From Sphaeroforma sirkka (lineage: Eukaryota; Opisthokonta; Ichthyosporea; Ichthyophonida), in assembly GCA_001586965.3 (NCBI GenBank), contig LUCW03001532.1, positions 1 to 25,000 on the forward strand: a DNA stretch of 25,000 nucleotides, in the 5' to 3' direction. The position numbers were made by a program, and so were the translations under genes. Below, one piece after another: positions 1-10,561 of this stretch; position 1 is the stretch's first letter; each line of letters starts with the position of its first letter. Under the pieces are notes generated by a model that was not told where the DNA came from, made no database searches, and saw nothing but the letters and a program-made list of their open reading frames with translations.

Positions 1-4
1 TATA

Positions 5-601
5 TGTAAACTTCGATGGAAATTACTAGGTTTCAAACTATATTAAACTAAAATACAATTTAGTCAGTTAGGATTCAGCAGTGGTAGCTTGTGTAAGAAT
101 GATCAGGACTGCCTCTTGTTAAGAGCCCAAATATCCTCGATCACACAGTGCGTACCTCTAGCTGTTCTTTATTGAATAATTTTCACTAGAAGTACTAAAT
201 GTTCATGACCACTTGCCTAATTTGTAAAATAGACATAATAACGTAAGTCACGTTAATACATTAGCTGATATAAATAAAGTTCCATCTGAAGAAAAGTTAA
301 AAAAAAAGAAAAGACTTATTGGATTTTGGAGATTGGCGGGAGGACCAAAATCTATAAGTAGTAGTTCGGAGATTATAAAATTTAGTTTATAATATCCTAC
401 ATCTACTAATGTCTCAAATAGGTCCAAGTAGATGAGTCATACCAAATACTCAGGCTATTGGAGCCATCAAAGTGAATTTAGAACACTTTGGAAATATTGG
501 AAAAAGAGCTTGTACTAAATTATTTAAAACACAAATATAAACCAATGTATTATCTCAATTGATCTTGATATTTTAGACTGACCGGAGGCCGTATTTCTAC
601 A
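5..601 (-). mobile_element. Reverse-oriented LTR of the Ty3/gypsy family also present at 16386-23059
   Basis: The segment is the reverse complement of the two LTRs further right, over its full length of about 597 bp. It begins TGTAAAC and ends TTCTACA, the same TG...CA ends as the 22465-23059 LTR. By eye it differs from that LTR at about a dozen positions, roughly 2%. The base after 601 does not match the internal sequence next to the other LTRs. Only four bases (TATA) lie to its left, so it could be a solo LTR or the 5' LTR of an element extending out of the window. No target-site duplication can be confirmed. Confidence 0.9.
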
Positions 602-973
602 ACAATGACTTTGTGACATTTCTTTGTGGATATTAAAACAGTCTGAGTTACAGACAATTCCTTTAATTAATTAACTAATGTCTGAACTTTTTCAAATCTC
701 TGATAAGATAAAATATTTGTGGATATTCAGGGTACTTTGAACGTTCACCTTCGAGGTACTCTTCAAACTGTACAAAAATACTCAAGAGCTTCTGTCTGTG
801 GATAGACCTGTGATATATCTGGCGTATATATAGTATTAATACGAATTTTGTCTGTCCCTTTAAATCAGTATCGCCAGGGATGTTCTATCCAGTGTCGATT
901 TTTGAGTTCAGTCTTAGTGAGATAGTATATTATTGTACTATTATTTTCTTATGTTCTTATATTCTTAAAGTAT

Positions 974-978
<5 letters not shown>
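602..978. other. AT-rich stretch, no gene seen
   Basis: About 380 bases of AT-rich sequence between the reverse LTR and the first (TA)n tract. Open frames here are short and lack protein-like composition. No recognisable repeat or RNA gene is seen. Confidence 0.5.
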
Positions 979-1511
<533 letters not shown>

Positions 1512-1705
1512 GGAAATACTCTAAATGTACATGACCTACATGGAAAGTCACTAAATGTACATACAGATTTACGGGTACGTTTTCTAATTACCCAATCAAA
1601 TTCTCTAAATGCAAATTTCAATTCTTTTCTCAAATTTATTTTAAGGTAAAATTGAAAGTATTTACATATAAAGACTTTTATGTACATTTTAGTAACTTTC
1701 CAGTG
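1512..1705. repeat. Left terminal block of copy A (CTAAATGTACAT array)
   Basis: Two direct motif copies lie near 1520 and 1545, a degenerate one (TCTCTAAATGCAAAT) near 1600, and an inverted one (ATGTACATTTTAGTAACTTT) near 1680-1700. This gives an imperfect palindromic arrangement. The first 50 bases resemble the reverse complement of the right end at 6461. The block could also be a stand-alone MITE of about 190 bp made from the same ends. Confidence 0.65.
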
Positions 1706-2190
1706 CTGTATTTTTTTTTTAATGACACCAAGGTTCGACACCAGTTCGGAACCTTTTCATACTACAAGGGTTCAACACCAGTTCGGTATTTTACATGGCC
1801 GCGTGTTTAATAGTGAATTTGATTTTTCAAAACCAGTCTCTGAAGAATCTTCAACGACAAACAATTACATTCATACTAAATTCTTTCTGCGCACCATTAT
1901 ACTGCTGAGAGCTTGTACACAGAACTAAGGCTGTATGTTAATATACTTATGAGCGGTGACACAATACAATCCAAGTGTAGCGCAAAAGTATATAAATTGT
2001 ACAACCCCAGGAACCAACTGCTCAGGAATAAAGGTTTCCAGTAGACTAAACATAGACAGGCAACGAAGTTAGTTGAATTAAGCACCATACGTCGACTGTA
2101 CACCGGATAAAAAGGTCAGTAGTACAATCTGTAAGCAAAATTTCCATGTATGTATGTACGTGTACGTGGATGTATGTATGTATGTATGTA
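1706..2190. repeat. Unassigned interior with a 37-bp tandem duplication
   Basis: No protein family is recognised. At 1732-1788 a 37-bp unit containing ACACCAGTTCGG is repeated about 1.6 times. An open frame at 1680-1928 exists on the plus strand but starts inside the terminal block and has no recognisable domain. At the right side TATG units grade into the next microsatellite. Confidence 0.5.
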
Positions 2191-2498
<308 letters not shown>

Positions 2499-2512
2499 TA
2501 TGTATGTATAAA

Positions 2513-2600
2513 TATATGTTGTGGACAAAGTACCCTAGGCGGACATTTAGGACCGGACTTGAGGACCGGAGCTGAGAGGGGGATTTAGGACCGAACCACA
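2513..2600. repeat. GC-richer block with repeated ATTTAGGACCG motif next to (TA)n
   Basis: Three spaced repeats of (TTT/TG)AGGACCG occur in about 60 bases, starting with GTGGACAAAGT just after the TA tract. Repeated motifs abutting (TA)n are also how the copy A, B and C ends look. This may be a terminus of another transposon or an alternative left end of the protein-coding body. No partner end is seen in the window. Confidence 0.35.
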
Positions 2601-2985
2601 CGGTTCATGCCAAATTGATGTAGTCGGACTTTGCCAACCTGACTCTATTACTGTTTTATTTGCAGAGTACAACATGAAGATTTTCAAAACCGGCGAAATT
2701 TGAAAGTGTTAGACTAGTATACTGTCTTACAATCTAAGGCAGTCAAGCATCTTGATTCTGCTTTACAAGCGCATGCATGGTTGATACTCAAACCATCACA
2801 ATTGAAAGGGCATGTGAGAACAGTATCAAACCGTACGTTGTTGGATCACATAAAACAGTTGCAGCTAATAGACTGTAAGAGATAATCTTGTAGTCGGTAT
2901 GTAAACAATTCGTTCTTTACTTACCAGTGACTTGCCCTGCCGCCAAGAAAAAAAAGTATTTACATATCACCATCCCCTAAAAGTA
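2601..2985 (+). other. Unassigned stretch with a short open frame
   Basis: One plus-strand frame stays open for about 50 codons (roughly 2720-2880), ending at TAA or TAG before 2885. Its product has no family I recognise. By position it should encode part of the MULE catalytic domain, but I see none of the conserved landmarks there. Confidence 0.3.
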
Positions 2986-4365
2986 TTTACCTCGCAATTT
3001 TGACAGAGCAAGCGAATTTTGTGCACCTGGACATGAGAAGTGCAAATATAGTAGATATGCTTATACTCTATTCGAATTGGCATATGAGGAAAAGAAAAGA
3101 GTATCAGGGCGAAGCTAGGCAACTCAAGAGTGAAGGAAAGCAGGTATGCAATACTGATACCAAACCAACCATGATTGATCGACAAATCCGTTTTTACATT
3201 TATACACGTATACAAACGCTTTTTTCGAATTTAATTTCTCCAGGTTACACCCTGGGCAGTAGAAAAGACTATAGCTCACTATAATACCCACCTCAATAAG
3301 TTATAACCATGTACCGTAACTATCGTGAGCAATGCTGTAAACGGAGATTGGTTCGATTGCCAGGTAAACTTCAAATCGCACAGTTCAACAGTTCAGACCT
3401 GCTCAGTCATGCTCGTCCACTCTCGGGGAATTATAGATAGTGAGAGCCGCAATTTGCATGTGTCTGAAGGTATCCTTTGTAGGCATGCAGCGAAGTGCTT
3501 TGTGCACATTGCTAAAGTATCTAATGTGAATAATATCGCGAGTGATTGTAACCTGTACAACAAATGTTGGTATTCGCTATTGTTTTGGGTGGAAACTTAC
3601 ATCTTGCAACCCATTTTCACGGGACAATCGATGTCCTTTGACTTTGAAAATATGGAACAGCATTCACTACTTCCCTGTCCTAATCCGAGACCAGCGGGTC
3701 GCCCGAAGAACCGGTACTAAAAGTCATCTCGTAGGTAAGTATTTATAATTTGATGCGTGTTAATTAAGAAAACAGTGCTCTTTCAAGGACCAAGATTTAA
3801 AACACCTTTTCCATTTTGATTGCATTAAGGATCATGTACTTAAGAAAATTATACACACCTTTTCCACAATGACTGTATCAGGAATCATGTACTTAAGAAG
3901 ACTATACCGCGCTCGAAGTGTGGAGAAGCTGGCCATAACATCAACACCTGCGATGGCGAGTATGTGGTTTATTGATTTATTTGATTCTGCGCGTACTCGT
4001 CAGTATCCATGGCAAGTCTCTTTTGTGTAATCATTTGTGACTTTCTTGCTTAAATTTTCATTTACTCTCTTACAGCGACAACTCGTATCAACTTAAGAGC
4101 CTTCGAAGTATACGAAAGCAAATAGAAGATCATGAAAGTTCAAGGTAAGGAACATTATCAGTGATTGCAATGTTGAGTTTGTTGCTTGTGATATATTATG
4201 TAACTGATTTTCAGGCGTCGTCAATCACCTGCTGAAAAGCACAGACAAAAACAAACGCCAACGAAGACGCACTCAGCGGACCAAAACAAAGATACCGTTG
4301 ATAATTCGCCCCTACGGAATTTGCCAACGACTGATGCGCCACCTTCATCAACGTCATCTGCCACG
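2986..4365 (+). pseudogene. MULE transposase, C-terminal half (catalytic end, SWIM, GRPK, zinc knuckle), copy A
   Basis: The first recognisable exon (about 2986-3143) matches the end of the MULE catalytic region, with a TEQANF...R...IVDML pattern. An intron at 3144-3243 (GTATGC...CAG) joins in frame to VTPWAVEKTI. The SWIM region follows: GILCRHAAKCF supplies the Cys-x-His half, with TCSV upstream where Cys-x-Cys is expected. RPAGRPKNR is the usual basic GRPK motif. An intron at 3735-3881 joins in phase to a zinc knuckle at about 3910-3951 (KCGEAGHNINTC); its first cysteine position reads Arg (CGC). Two more exons (4076-4144 and from 4215) encode a polar Gln/Thr/Ser linker. TAA stops interrupt the frame at 3304-3306 and 3718-3720. 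The N-terminal half with the first catalytic Asp is not found. It is a transposase relic, not a host gene. Confidence 0.75.
3802..3907 (+). repeat. 53-bp imperfect tandem duplication at an intron-exon border
   Basis: A unit starting ACACCTTTTCC and containing ATCATGTACTTAAGAA occurs twice with period 53. The second copy carries the functional-looking CAG acceptor and the start of the zinc-knuckle exon; the first lies in the upstream intron. It is a local duplication within the transposon. Confidence 0.75.
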
Positions 4366-4377
4366 TATGTCTATTCG

Positions 4378-4693
4378 GTTTCTTAAAAATATTGAATCGA
4401 TGCTGATAAGAGAAGGAATTGGATTTTTTTATAAGATGACAAAAATCTATTCACAGGGGAAATGTAAGACGCATTACTCGTGTATAGCAAAACTGATGGC
4501 GCAATGGAAACAAGCGATTGACTCGGGAGAACATCAAAAGGGAGCTTCTTTACATCAAATTATCAAACAATATGAAAAGGAGAGGGAAGTTTTCCTCTTA
4601 ATGACCTCGTCTAGTTTTGCCGGTATGTATGGGGTTCCAGTGGCGCATCGAATGAATATAGAACATTTTCGAAATGTGTCTTTCAAAGAATAG
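4378..4693 (+). CDS. Unrecognised basic/helical open segment in copy A
   Basis: An open frame of about 105 codons ending at a TAG (4691-4693). The product is Lys/Arg/Glu-rich and looks helical (FLKNIESMLI, AKLMAQWKQAI, IIKQYEKEREVF), with a more hydrophobic tail containing GMYGVPVAHRM. It lies between the zinc-knuckle linker and the protease, so it may be an exon of the same transposon gene. However, the preceding linker exon reads in another frame and a donor-like GTATGT lies near 4365. I do not recognise the family. Confidence 0.4.
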
Positions 4694-4739
4694 TTTGTTA
4701 CAAAGTCTAACTTCCATAGTTTAATTCGCTCTGTCACCG

Positions 4740-5300
4740 CCCTGTCACAGATATCATTAAGTCCGTCCCAGATGCTGATAACAATCCGACACCTATACAG
4801 ACAGAAACCTCTCCAGTGAAATGTGACATGGCAACCAGTGAAAATATGTTTTTCAGGCTGTATATCTCTGATAGTTGAATTAGTGTAAAGACTATATTTG
4901 AGTAACGTAATGATTATGTTCATATTCAAAACTTGTGCTTGCTGACATAATATGTACATTACTTGGTACAGAGACAGGCTCTTCTATCGTTGCAGACAAG
5001 GAATGTACATCCAGCCAAATGAGAACAACAGCTAGTAACCACACCGATAATGACTACGCATCAAGGTGTGTTTTAAATTTTTTTAGAAAGATTGTCGATT
5101 CTCTGCGAGGTGAAACTCGGTAAATTTTTTATTGATCCCCATATTCCCAACCTACAATTAGCAGTGAACTGCCAGGGAAATTAGAGCATCAAACATATCA
5201 TACCGAAATCCATGCATCGGGTGCACCAATGAGGGCAAAACTGGCTGCAAACCGCATCGCACGCCTAGCAGCCAAACGAGGCAAGACGCGCTTGGTAAGT
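4740..5300 (+). pseudogene. Linker exons between zinc knuckle and Ulp1 domain of copy A
   Basis: Coding-like pieces are bounded by plausible splice sites. One follows CAG at about 4750 and is rich in Pro, Thr and Asn. One follows GTACAG at about 4970 and runs to CAAG/GTGTGT near 5066 (TETGSSIVADKE...). One follows AATTAG near 5160 and runs to TTG/GTAAGT near 5295 (basic and Ala-rich: RIARLAAKRGK). Their low-complexity polar character fits a disordered linker. Exon joins were not all verified, so the gene structure here is tentative. Confidence 0.4.
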
Positions 5301-5342
5301 CTAGAGTGTTAATGACTAGCAAAAACAAGTTGTATCACTACG

Positions 5343-6144
5343 TTGTTGAGGAAGAGAGCGCCGCCTTCTACAATAAGCAGTGGACACAGTGAATATGTAG
5401 AAAAGAAGCGAAAAGAGATAATCAACGTAGATACCAATGTAGTGAAAGGTACTGTGGCAGAGTCGAAGTCATTTTATGTCGGCGGCTGGGTCTTGCAGGA
5501 GAACGTTGTAGTACAATGCTGCAAACCAGGGGAGTGGATCAAAGGCTCGCTTATATCCGGGGTATTCTACCATTTACCTTAATTACCCTCTCTGGCTGTT
5601 CGTTTATGTGACGCTGATGCACACAGAGTATAGATGAAGGACATATACAAGTATCGTAGGGCAGAAAGCTTATGACTTAAGGGACCACCACAGGTGTCCG
5701 AAAGGATTTCTGTATTGATCCCGTGGAATCATAGCAACGCACATTGGAACTTGGCGATTGTTACATTGTACACAACTAACGCTGCAGTCACTATTTTAAA
5801 TGGTATGCCAAATCCTGTTAGAGCTGACGAACAATTCAATTATATAGTACGATGGATGAAATGTTACCAAATGTTACCTCACAGATAATGTTACATAAAG
5901 CCTAAAAGTAGGCGGTATAAACCAACACGACAGTTTTAGCTGTGGGGTTTTGCTTTGTGCCTATGCTAGAGCAGTATCAGAAAATCCACAACTCGTGCAT
6001 GATTTGGAGGCATTGTCTTCGCACGAACATGTCACAAGCGTCCAACATGACAACAGAAATAGAAAATGGATTTCCGAAACACTATTCTCGTATATTCCTG
6101 TAAAAGAGCATCACAGACCACGTGAGTTGCGAACCAGGCAGTGA
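5343..6144 (+). pseudogene. Ulp1/C48-type cysteine protease domain of copy A
   Basis: The entry segment has VGGWVLQ...KPGEWIKGSLISGVFYHL, matching the WL-x-D-x-x-I segment that opens Ulp1 domains. LIPWNHSNAHWNLAIVTL supplies the catalytic His at 5742-5744. ILNGMP is the place of the catalytic Asp, read here as Asn (5799-5801); copy B reads Asp at the same spot. NQHDSFSCGVLLCAYA gives the oxyanion Gln (5923-5925) and catalytic Cys (5941-5943). The C-terminus is VKEHHRPRELRTRQ with a stop at 6142-6144. The pieces lie in different frames with a TAA and a TAG between them, so the copy is dead unless unseen introns intervene. Ulp1-family enzymes cleave SUMO-like substrates; the role in MULEs is unknown, and processing of the transposase fusion or host SUMO interference are guesses. 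Confidence 0.75.
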
Positions 6145-6198
6145 GATAAGCTTGAATGAAGCAGCATATATCAACACCAAGCAATAAAAGACAACATA

Positions 6199-6226
6199 CC
6201 CCCCCCCCACCCCCCACCCCCACCCC
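6199..6226 (+). other. Four C-runs with single-A spacers (G-quadruplex/i-motif candidate)
   Basis: Runs of 10, 6, 5 and 4 cytosines are separated by single adenines in the 3' untranslated part of copy A. The minus strand therefore has four G-runs with one-base T loops, a textbook intramolecular quadruplex layout. The matching places in copies B and C have only a few scattered Cs, so the tract expanded in copy A. Confidence 0.7.
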
Positions 6227-6239
6227 TCAACAGATTATT

Positions 6240-6642
<403 letters not shown>

Positions 6643-6644
6643 TA

Positions 6645-7255
6645 ACTTTTCATGCTATAGACGTTATTTAAATTACACAGATGAGTTGTACACAAATCAA
6701 ACGAGTCACATGCTGTTCTGGCTGCCTATGTCTACAAGGGGAGCAGCACATGTGTCCGAAATTTTGATCCCTGGAATCAAAGGAGCGGGTATTGGAACCT
6801 GGCGATCGTTACATTGTATAAAGTAACGCTACAAATATTATATTAGATAGTATGCCAACTCCTGTTAGTGCTGATTCATATAGTAAGATGGAAATACAAT
6901 TCTCATATGGTCCTGTAAAAGAGCATCATCGACCACGTGAGTTGCGCACTAGGCAGTGAGATAAGCTTGAATGGAGTAACATATACAAACAACAAATAAT
7001 AAAAGACAACATAATCCAACATAACCTTCTTTAACAAATTTATTCGACAAAATTGATATAGCCGAAGGCTCTTTAATTTAAAATTAAACAAATTTTTCAC
7101 GATAAATTCACTAAATGTACATAAAATAATTGGAATAGTCGCTAAATGTACATTTGTACATATATGATCAATATTCCAGTACGTTTTCATCGAGAGAAAA
7201 GGTGAATGTACATATAGTGACTTTTCCACATTTTCAATGTACATTTAGCGACTTT
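6645..7255 (+). mobile_element. MULE-Ulp1 family fragment, copy B (3' end, internally deleted)
   Basis: From about 6735 the sequence parallels copy A: VSEILIPWNQ...WNLAIVTLY, then DSMPTPVSAD, then VKEHHRPRELRTRQ with a stop at about 6957-6959, then the same 3' untranslated region and terminal block. Compared with copy A it lacks about 215 bp corresponding to roughly 5855-6068, which held the catalytic Gln and Cys. The position equivalent to the catalytic His of HW reads Tyr, while Asp of DSM is kept in one frame. It is truncated on the left at the (TA)n tract and has terminal motifs F-F-R-R at about 7108, 7140, 7204 and 7240. It is a non-coding remnant. Confidence 0.85.
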
Positions 7256-7261
7256 GTTTGT

Positions 7262-8850
7262 AAATATACCCTTCGTGGGGCTATTGTGAGGGTGTTGCAC
7301 TCCTTGATCACTCTTCAGATTACGGGAATTTTGCACAGCTACGGTGGTGGAATGAAACTAAGAATTAGTATACCTATTTATTGGTATCTATTCTTAGAAT
7401 ACTCTCAGCTACACCCCTCATAGATGTTCGTAATAGATACTTTTAAGCCCTCCGGGCTACAGTATATAAGATACTAATACCCTCCAGGTATTGGTATCTT
7501 TCTTTCTGCTGTTTCCCACCCGCACCACCCATTGTTTTCATCCTTCTTTCCCTTAGGGTAATCTGGCGAGTTATCCGGTATAGGAAGGTACAAGTTACAA
7601 GCATAGGCACACTGATATCCAGGCATTCGCCTCTCCTTCTCGGACGTTGGGGTTTGGGCATGAGCCGCGGAATCAGCTAGGCAGTTCTCCTACACTAATC
7701 TTATCGTGTAGAGAGATTTATTAAGACTCGTAACTAGTTGTTTGATCTCAAAAAAACTATTTAAAACTACGAATGGATCGATTTTTCGAAAAGTGGTTAT
7801 TCTGTTTTTCAAAGACACAACGAGAGAAAAAAAAATTATGCCCATTTTAGAATATCTGTGTAACACAGCTTTTTTACGAACCAAAAATTGTTTACAGAAC
7901 GTAAAGTTGTATAGATATAAGTAAATAACAGAGTGAATCTTTGATACTATTTCTGGTCGTTGAAAACCTTCATTTTATCACAGTGACGATATAGAAAAGC
8001 TAAGAGCGGCAGAGTAATCGCCCGTTGTGTTGGTTGACTTCGTATAGCGTTTGCCTATTTATCTTTACCATATCAATATCCGAAAGTTTCCTTGATATTC
8101 GTGGTATTAAGAGGAACAAAGCATGTGTAGCCGCATTGTGTAGATTCCGCTAGATGACTTTGCAAACTAGATAACATTGGCGACCATGTATTTACGAGTT
8201 ATTCCGCTCGTCTTTGTGGTAGTTGAAGTGGGTTTTTCGTTTTAAACAGGCCGGACTGTTAGCTTGTTGTTCAATTTGGTCAAGTGATTTTCAGAAAAGT
8301 TCCCATTCATCCAACATAATACTATTCATGTGATATTGTTATCATTTTATTTATTGGGAGCAACATACTTCATGACTAATATTGGGAGCCACTTTTTATT
8401 AGAGAATCGATTATGTGCCGAATCAGACCCTCCTTAAGCCTTAGGCCTGTGTTTTCAATTTCTGAAACCTATCGAAAAGATTAAATATAGTTTTAAACTA
8501 GAATTCAAGTACTTCGCCCATACCGCAGTCAGCATTCATCTCTTGGGATTAACGCGATCGTTGCATATATCAAATACACTCGTCACGTTTTAGAACTTCC
8601 ACTGATTCAAGGCTTGTTCAAACATGAATATATTTCGTGTATCGTTTTCGAGCTAATCACCTTGACTATAAGTTTGGAGTGTAACAGAGGACAACTGATT
8701 AATTACTATATACTCTGTATTTCAGTGAGGATGTATGTGGTCTACATGGTAAAAAACATGTTTTCTTTTTACATCAATAAATCGTATATTTAGATCACTA
8801 CATAGTTGTTGTCTGCACTTGCTACATAGGTATTGTCCGCCAGGTAAAAT
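7262..8850. other. Intergenic region without recognisable genes
   Basis: Both strands hold only short open frames with unremarkable composition. Apart from the hairpin cluster at 7358-7499 and a repeated TATTGGGAGC near 8353 and 8382, I see no repeat, RNA gene or conserved motif. It may be old host intergenic DNA or degraded transposon. Confidence 0.4.
7358..7499. repeat. Cluster of three stem-loops sharing (T)TGGTATCT arms
   Basis: A 40-bp imperfect palindrome lies at 7358-7397 (CTAAGAATTAG...TATTCTTAG), a GC-rich hairpin at 7446-7458 (AGCCC/TCC/GGGCT) and a 31-bp hairpin at 7469-7499 (13-base arms, one mismatch, five-base loop). The first and third share the right-arm sequence TTGGTATCT, so they look like diverged copies. 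Function is unknown; they could be a degraded foldback element. Confidence 0.55.
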
Positions 8851-9160
8851 TTAATCTATCTTAATCCACGCCTCCTTCTTCTTATCATTAAGAGTACTCA
8901 GTGTGGCAGTAAGAATTGCGTCGTATATTTTCTTTCTTTCTTCCCAATTGGTGTCGATACTTCGTATGCCTTTTGCCGAAATGGTCGAACTTCGCGCGAA
9001 TAACTGTACGACAGAAGTCTTTACTGTGCTCCAGTAATTGTCTTGTGAGTACAATGAAGTGCTCATTCGCACCATACTTTCTGGTCGGTAAATTTTCCGA
9101 CAAACATTATTCACAATCTGTTGCCTAATTCGCGAACACGATCTACTGTGTTGCTAACAT
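8851..9160 (-). CDS. Unidentified minus-strand coding island, possible terminal exon
   Basis: The frame is open from about 9160 to a stop near 8851, giving about 100 codons with protein-like composition: RIRQQIVNNVCRKIYRPE, then NYWSTVKTSVVQLF, a basic patch around GIRS and WEERKKIYDAIL, and a charged end (DKKKEAWIKID). A tryptophan-rich helical pattern is visible but I cannot name a family. An ATG lies at 9112-9114, though the frame continues upstream, so it may be a 3' exon. The other frames of the same stretch are probably shadows. Confidence 0.4.
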
Positions 9161-10266
9161 GTATACATTTTGTGCGTAATATGGCAAGGGTTCATTTCTA
9201 GTACTTCAATTTAGCCCTCCTTTATCAGTGGTTCCCTCTTTCGTTCAGCAAAAGGTAATTAAAGTAAGTGCATCCTTCAACTGATTCTATAAAGCAAAGA
9301 AAGACGACCAGACATCAAGGAAATGTGGTTGAAAGTTCTGATGCTGTACAGTCCACGGATTACATGATTCGAAGGGCGATCACGCTTGTATCGATATGCA
9401 TAACTTCTACAATACTGGACAACAGATTGTTGACCAAAAAAGGTGGGAGGCATGTATCTTTCATCGTGAATATGTCTACTTGTAAGGATATTGAAAGCTT
9501 GCATACTAACGCTATTTGATGGATAAGATCGATGGGTAAAAATACAATAGAAATTGGTGTGAAATGACAACAATATAAAATCGTGATCCAATCGTATTTG
9601 ACTCTCCAGGTGATACTGAAATCAAGGAGGGGGTGGCGAAATTCAAACTATGAAAACACTAAAACACACTCAATACTGAAGGCCATACTATAATGAGAAC
9701 AACCGTTGGATTGAATACCTATTTGCAGACTTAAACTCCGACGCACGACTTTTGAAGTATTTCGAAATGAAAGTTACGCCCTGAACGGCCACAAACGTTT
9801 TCCCTTGTTATGAACAAGTCTGAAAATCCAATGAAATATACAAGGTGTTTGTTTGCGAACCAGTCTATCTTAAAACTGGGGCATCACACACAAATGAACA
9901 CTGCGGTAACGGACACCAAAGATTGGGCTAAATACCGAATTACTATACTATGTAAAAGATTTTTTAAGCGTGTTATTCCATTGTGAATACCAAAATTACA
10001 ATTAATTTAACACCCGCTTTGAACAGCGGTATGCTGAGCGAGTAGGAAACCAATAAAGTTATTGTTGGTCTCAATCAATATGTTTCGGTCAGCATGCTGT
10101 CGTGTGCCCATACGTATATGTCTTTTCTTACCTGACGTATCCAGGAATGGAATGCAAGAATGTACTCAGATAATAAGAGGAATGTACTCTATAAAGTTAT
10201 GTTTTATGTTCGAAAAATGTTTTACGTTGTCCAAATATAGTACAAGAGCCGCTAATATACGTTCCA
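9161..10266. other. Intergenic region, nothing recognised
   Basis: No frame on either strand has a recognisable domain. A two-strand overlap of open frames at about 9268-9591 has no features that favour one strand. No tandem or inverted repeat stands out until the short (TA)n at 10267. Confidence 0.4.
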
Positions 10267-10471
10267 ATATATATATATATATATGAGGGGATTCACTTTC
10301 TACTACCCCGTGAGTATGTTGATTCCACTAATCACTACCCCGACGATTACTGCAGTACGTTTTCTTGACCATCACTTATTTGATATATCCTCAAACCCTA
10401 CCATATATTCTAGGGGTAGTGATTAGTGAAATCACAACATTTTAGGGTAGTAAATAGTGAATTTTGAGGGG
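10267..10471. mobile_element. Inverted-repeat (MITE-like) element next to (TA)9
   Basis: A short (TA)n (about 10267-10284) is followed by a left arm (10285-10341) ending CACTAATCACTACCCC and a right arm (10413-10471) beginning GGGGTAGTGATTAGTG. The arms are about 57 bases, pair with a few mismatches and contain a second CTACTACCC/GGGTAGTA pairing further out. The core is about 70 bases with no gene. It may be an independent MITE or the terminal inverted repeat region of copy D, whose gene ends 90 bases to the right. Confidence 0.6.
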
Positions 10472-10561
10472 CGGGTTGAATAAGTGTGTGATAGAGTTCA
10501 TATACAAGTTTTCGCGTGCGAATTTAATCCTTTCTTTATTCTGCAGTCCTAACGTGCATTT

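Noticed and set aside
3802-3907. Direct repeats considered as a CRISPR-like or target-site signal
   Set aside because: Only two adjacent imperfect units without spacers; a simple tandem duplication.
4555-4959. 134-codon minus-strand open frame
   Set aside because: It lies opposite plus-strand transposon exons and contains no recognised domain.
3000-6144. Classification of copy A as a Polinton because of its cysteine protease
   Set aside because: There is no DNA polymerase, packaging ATPase or capsid-like frame; the SWIM, GRPK and zinc-knuckle set points to a Mutator-like element.
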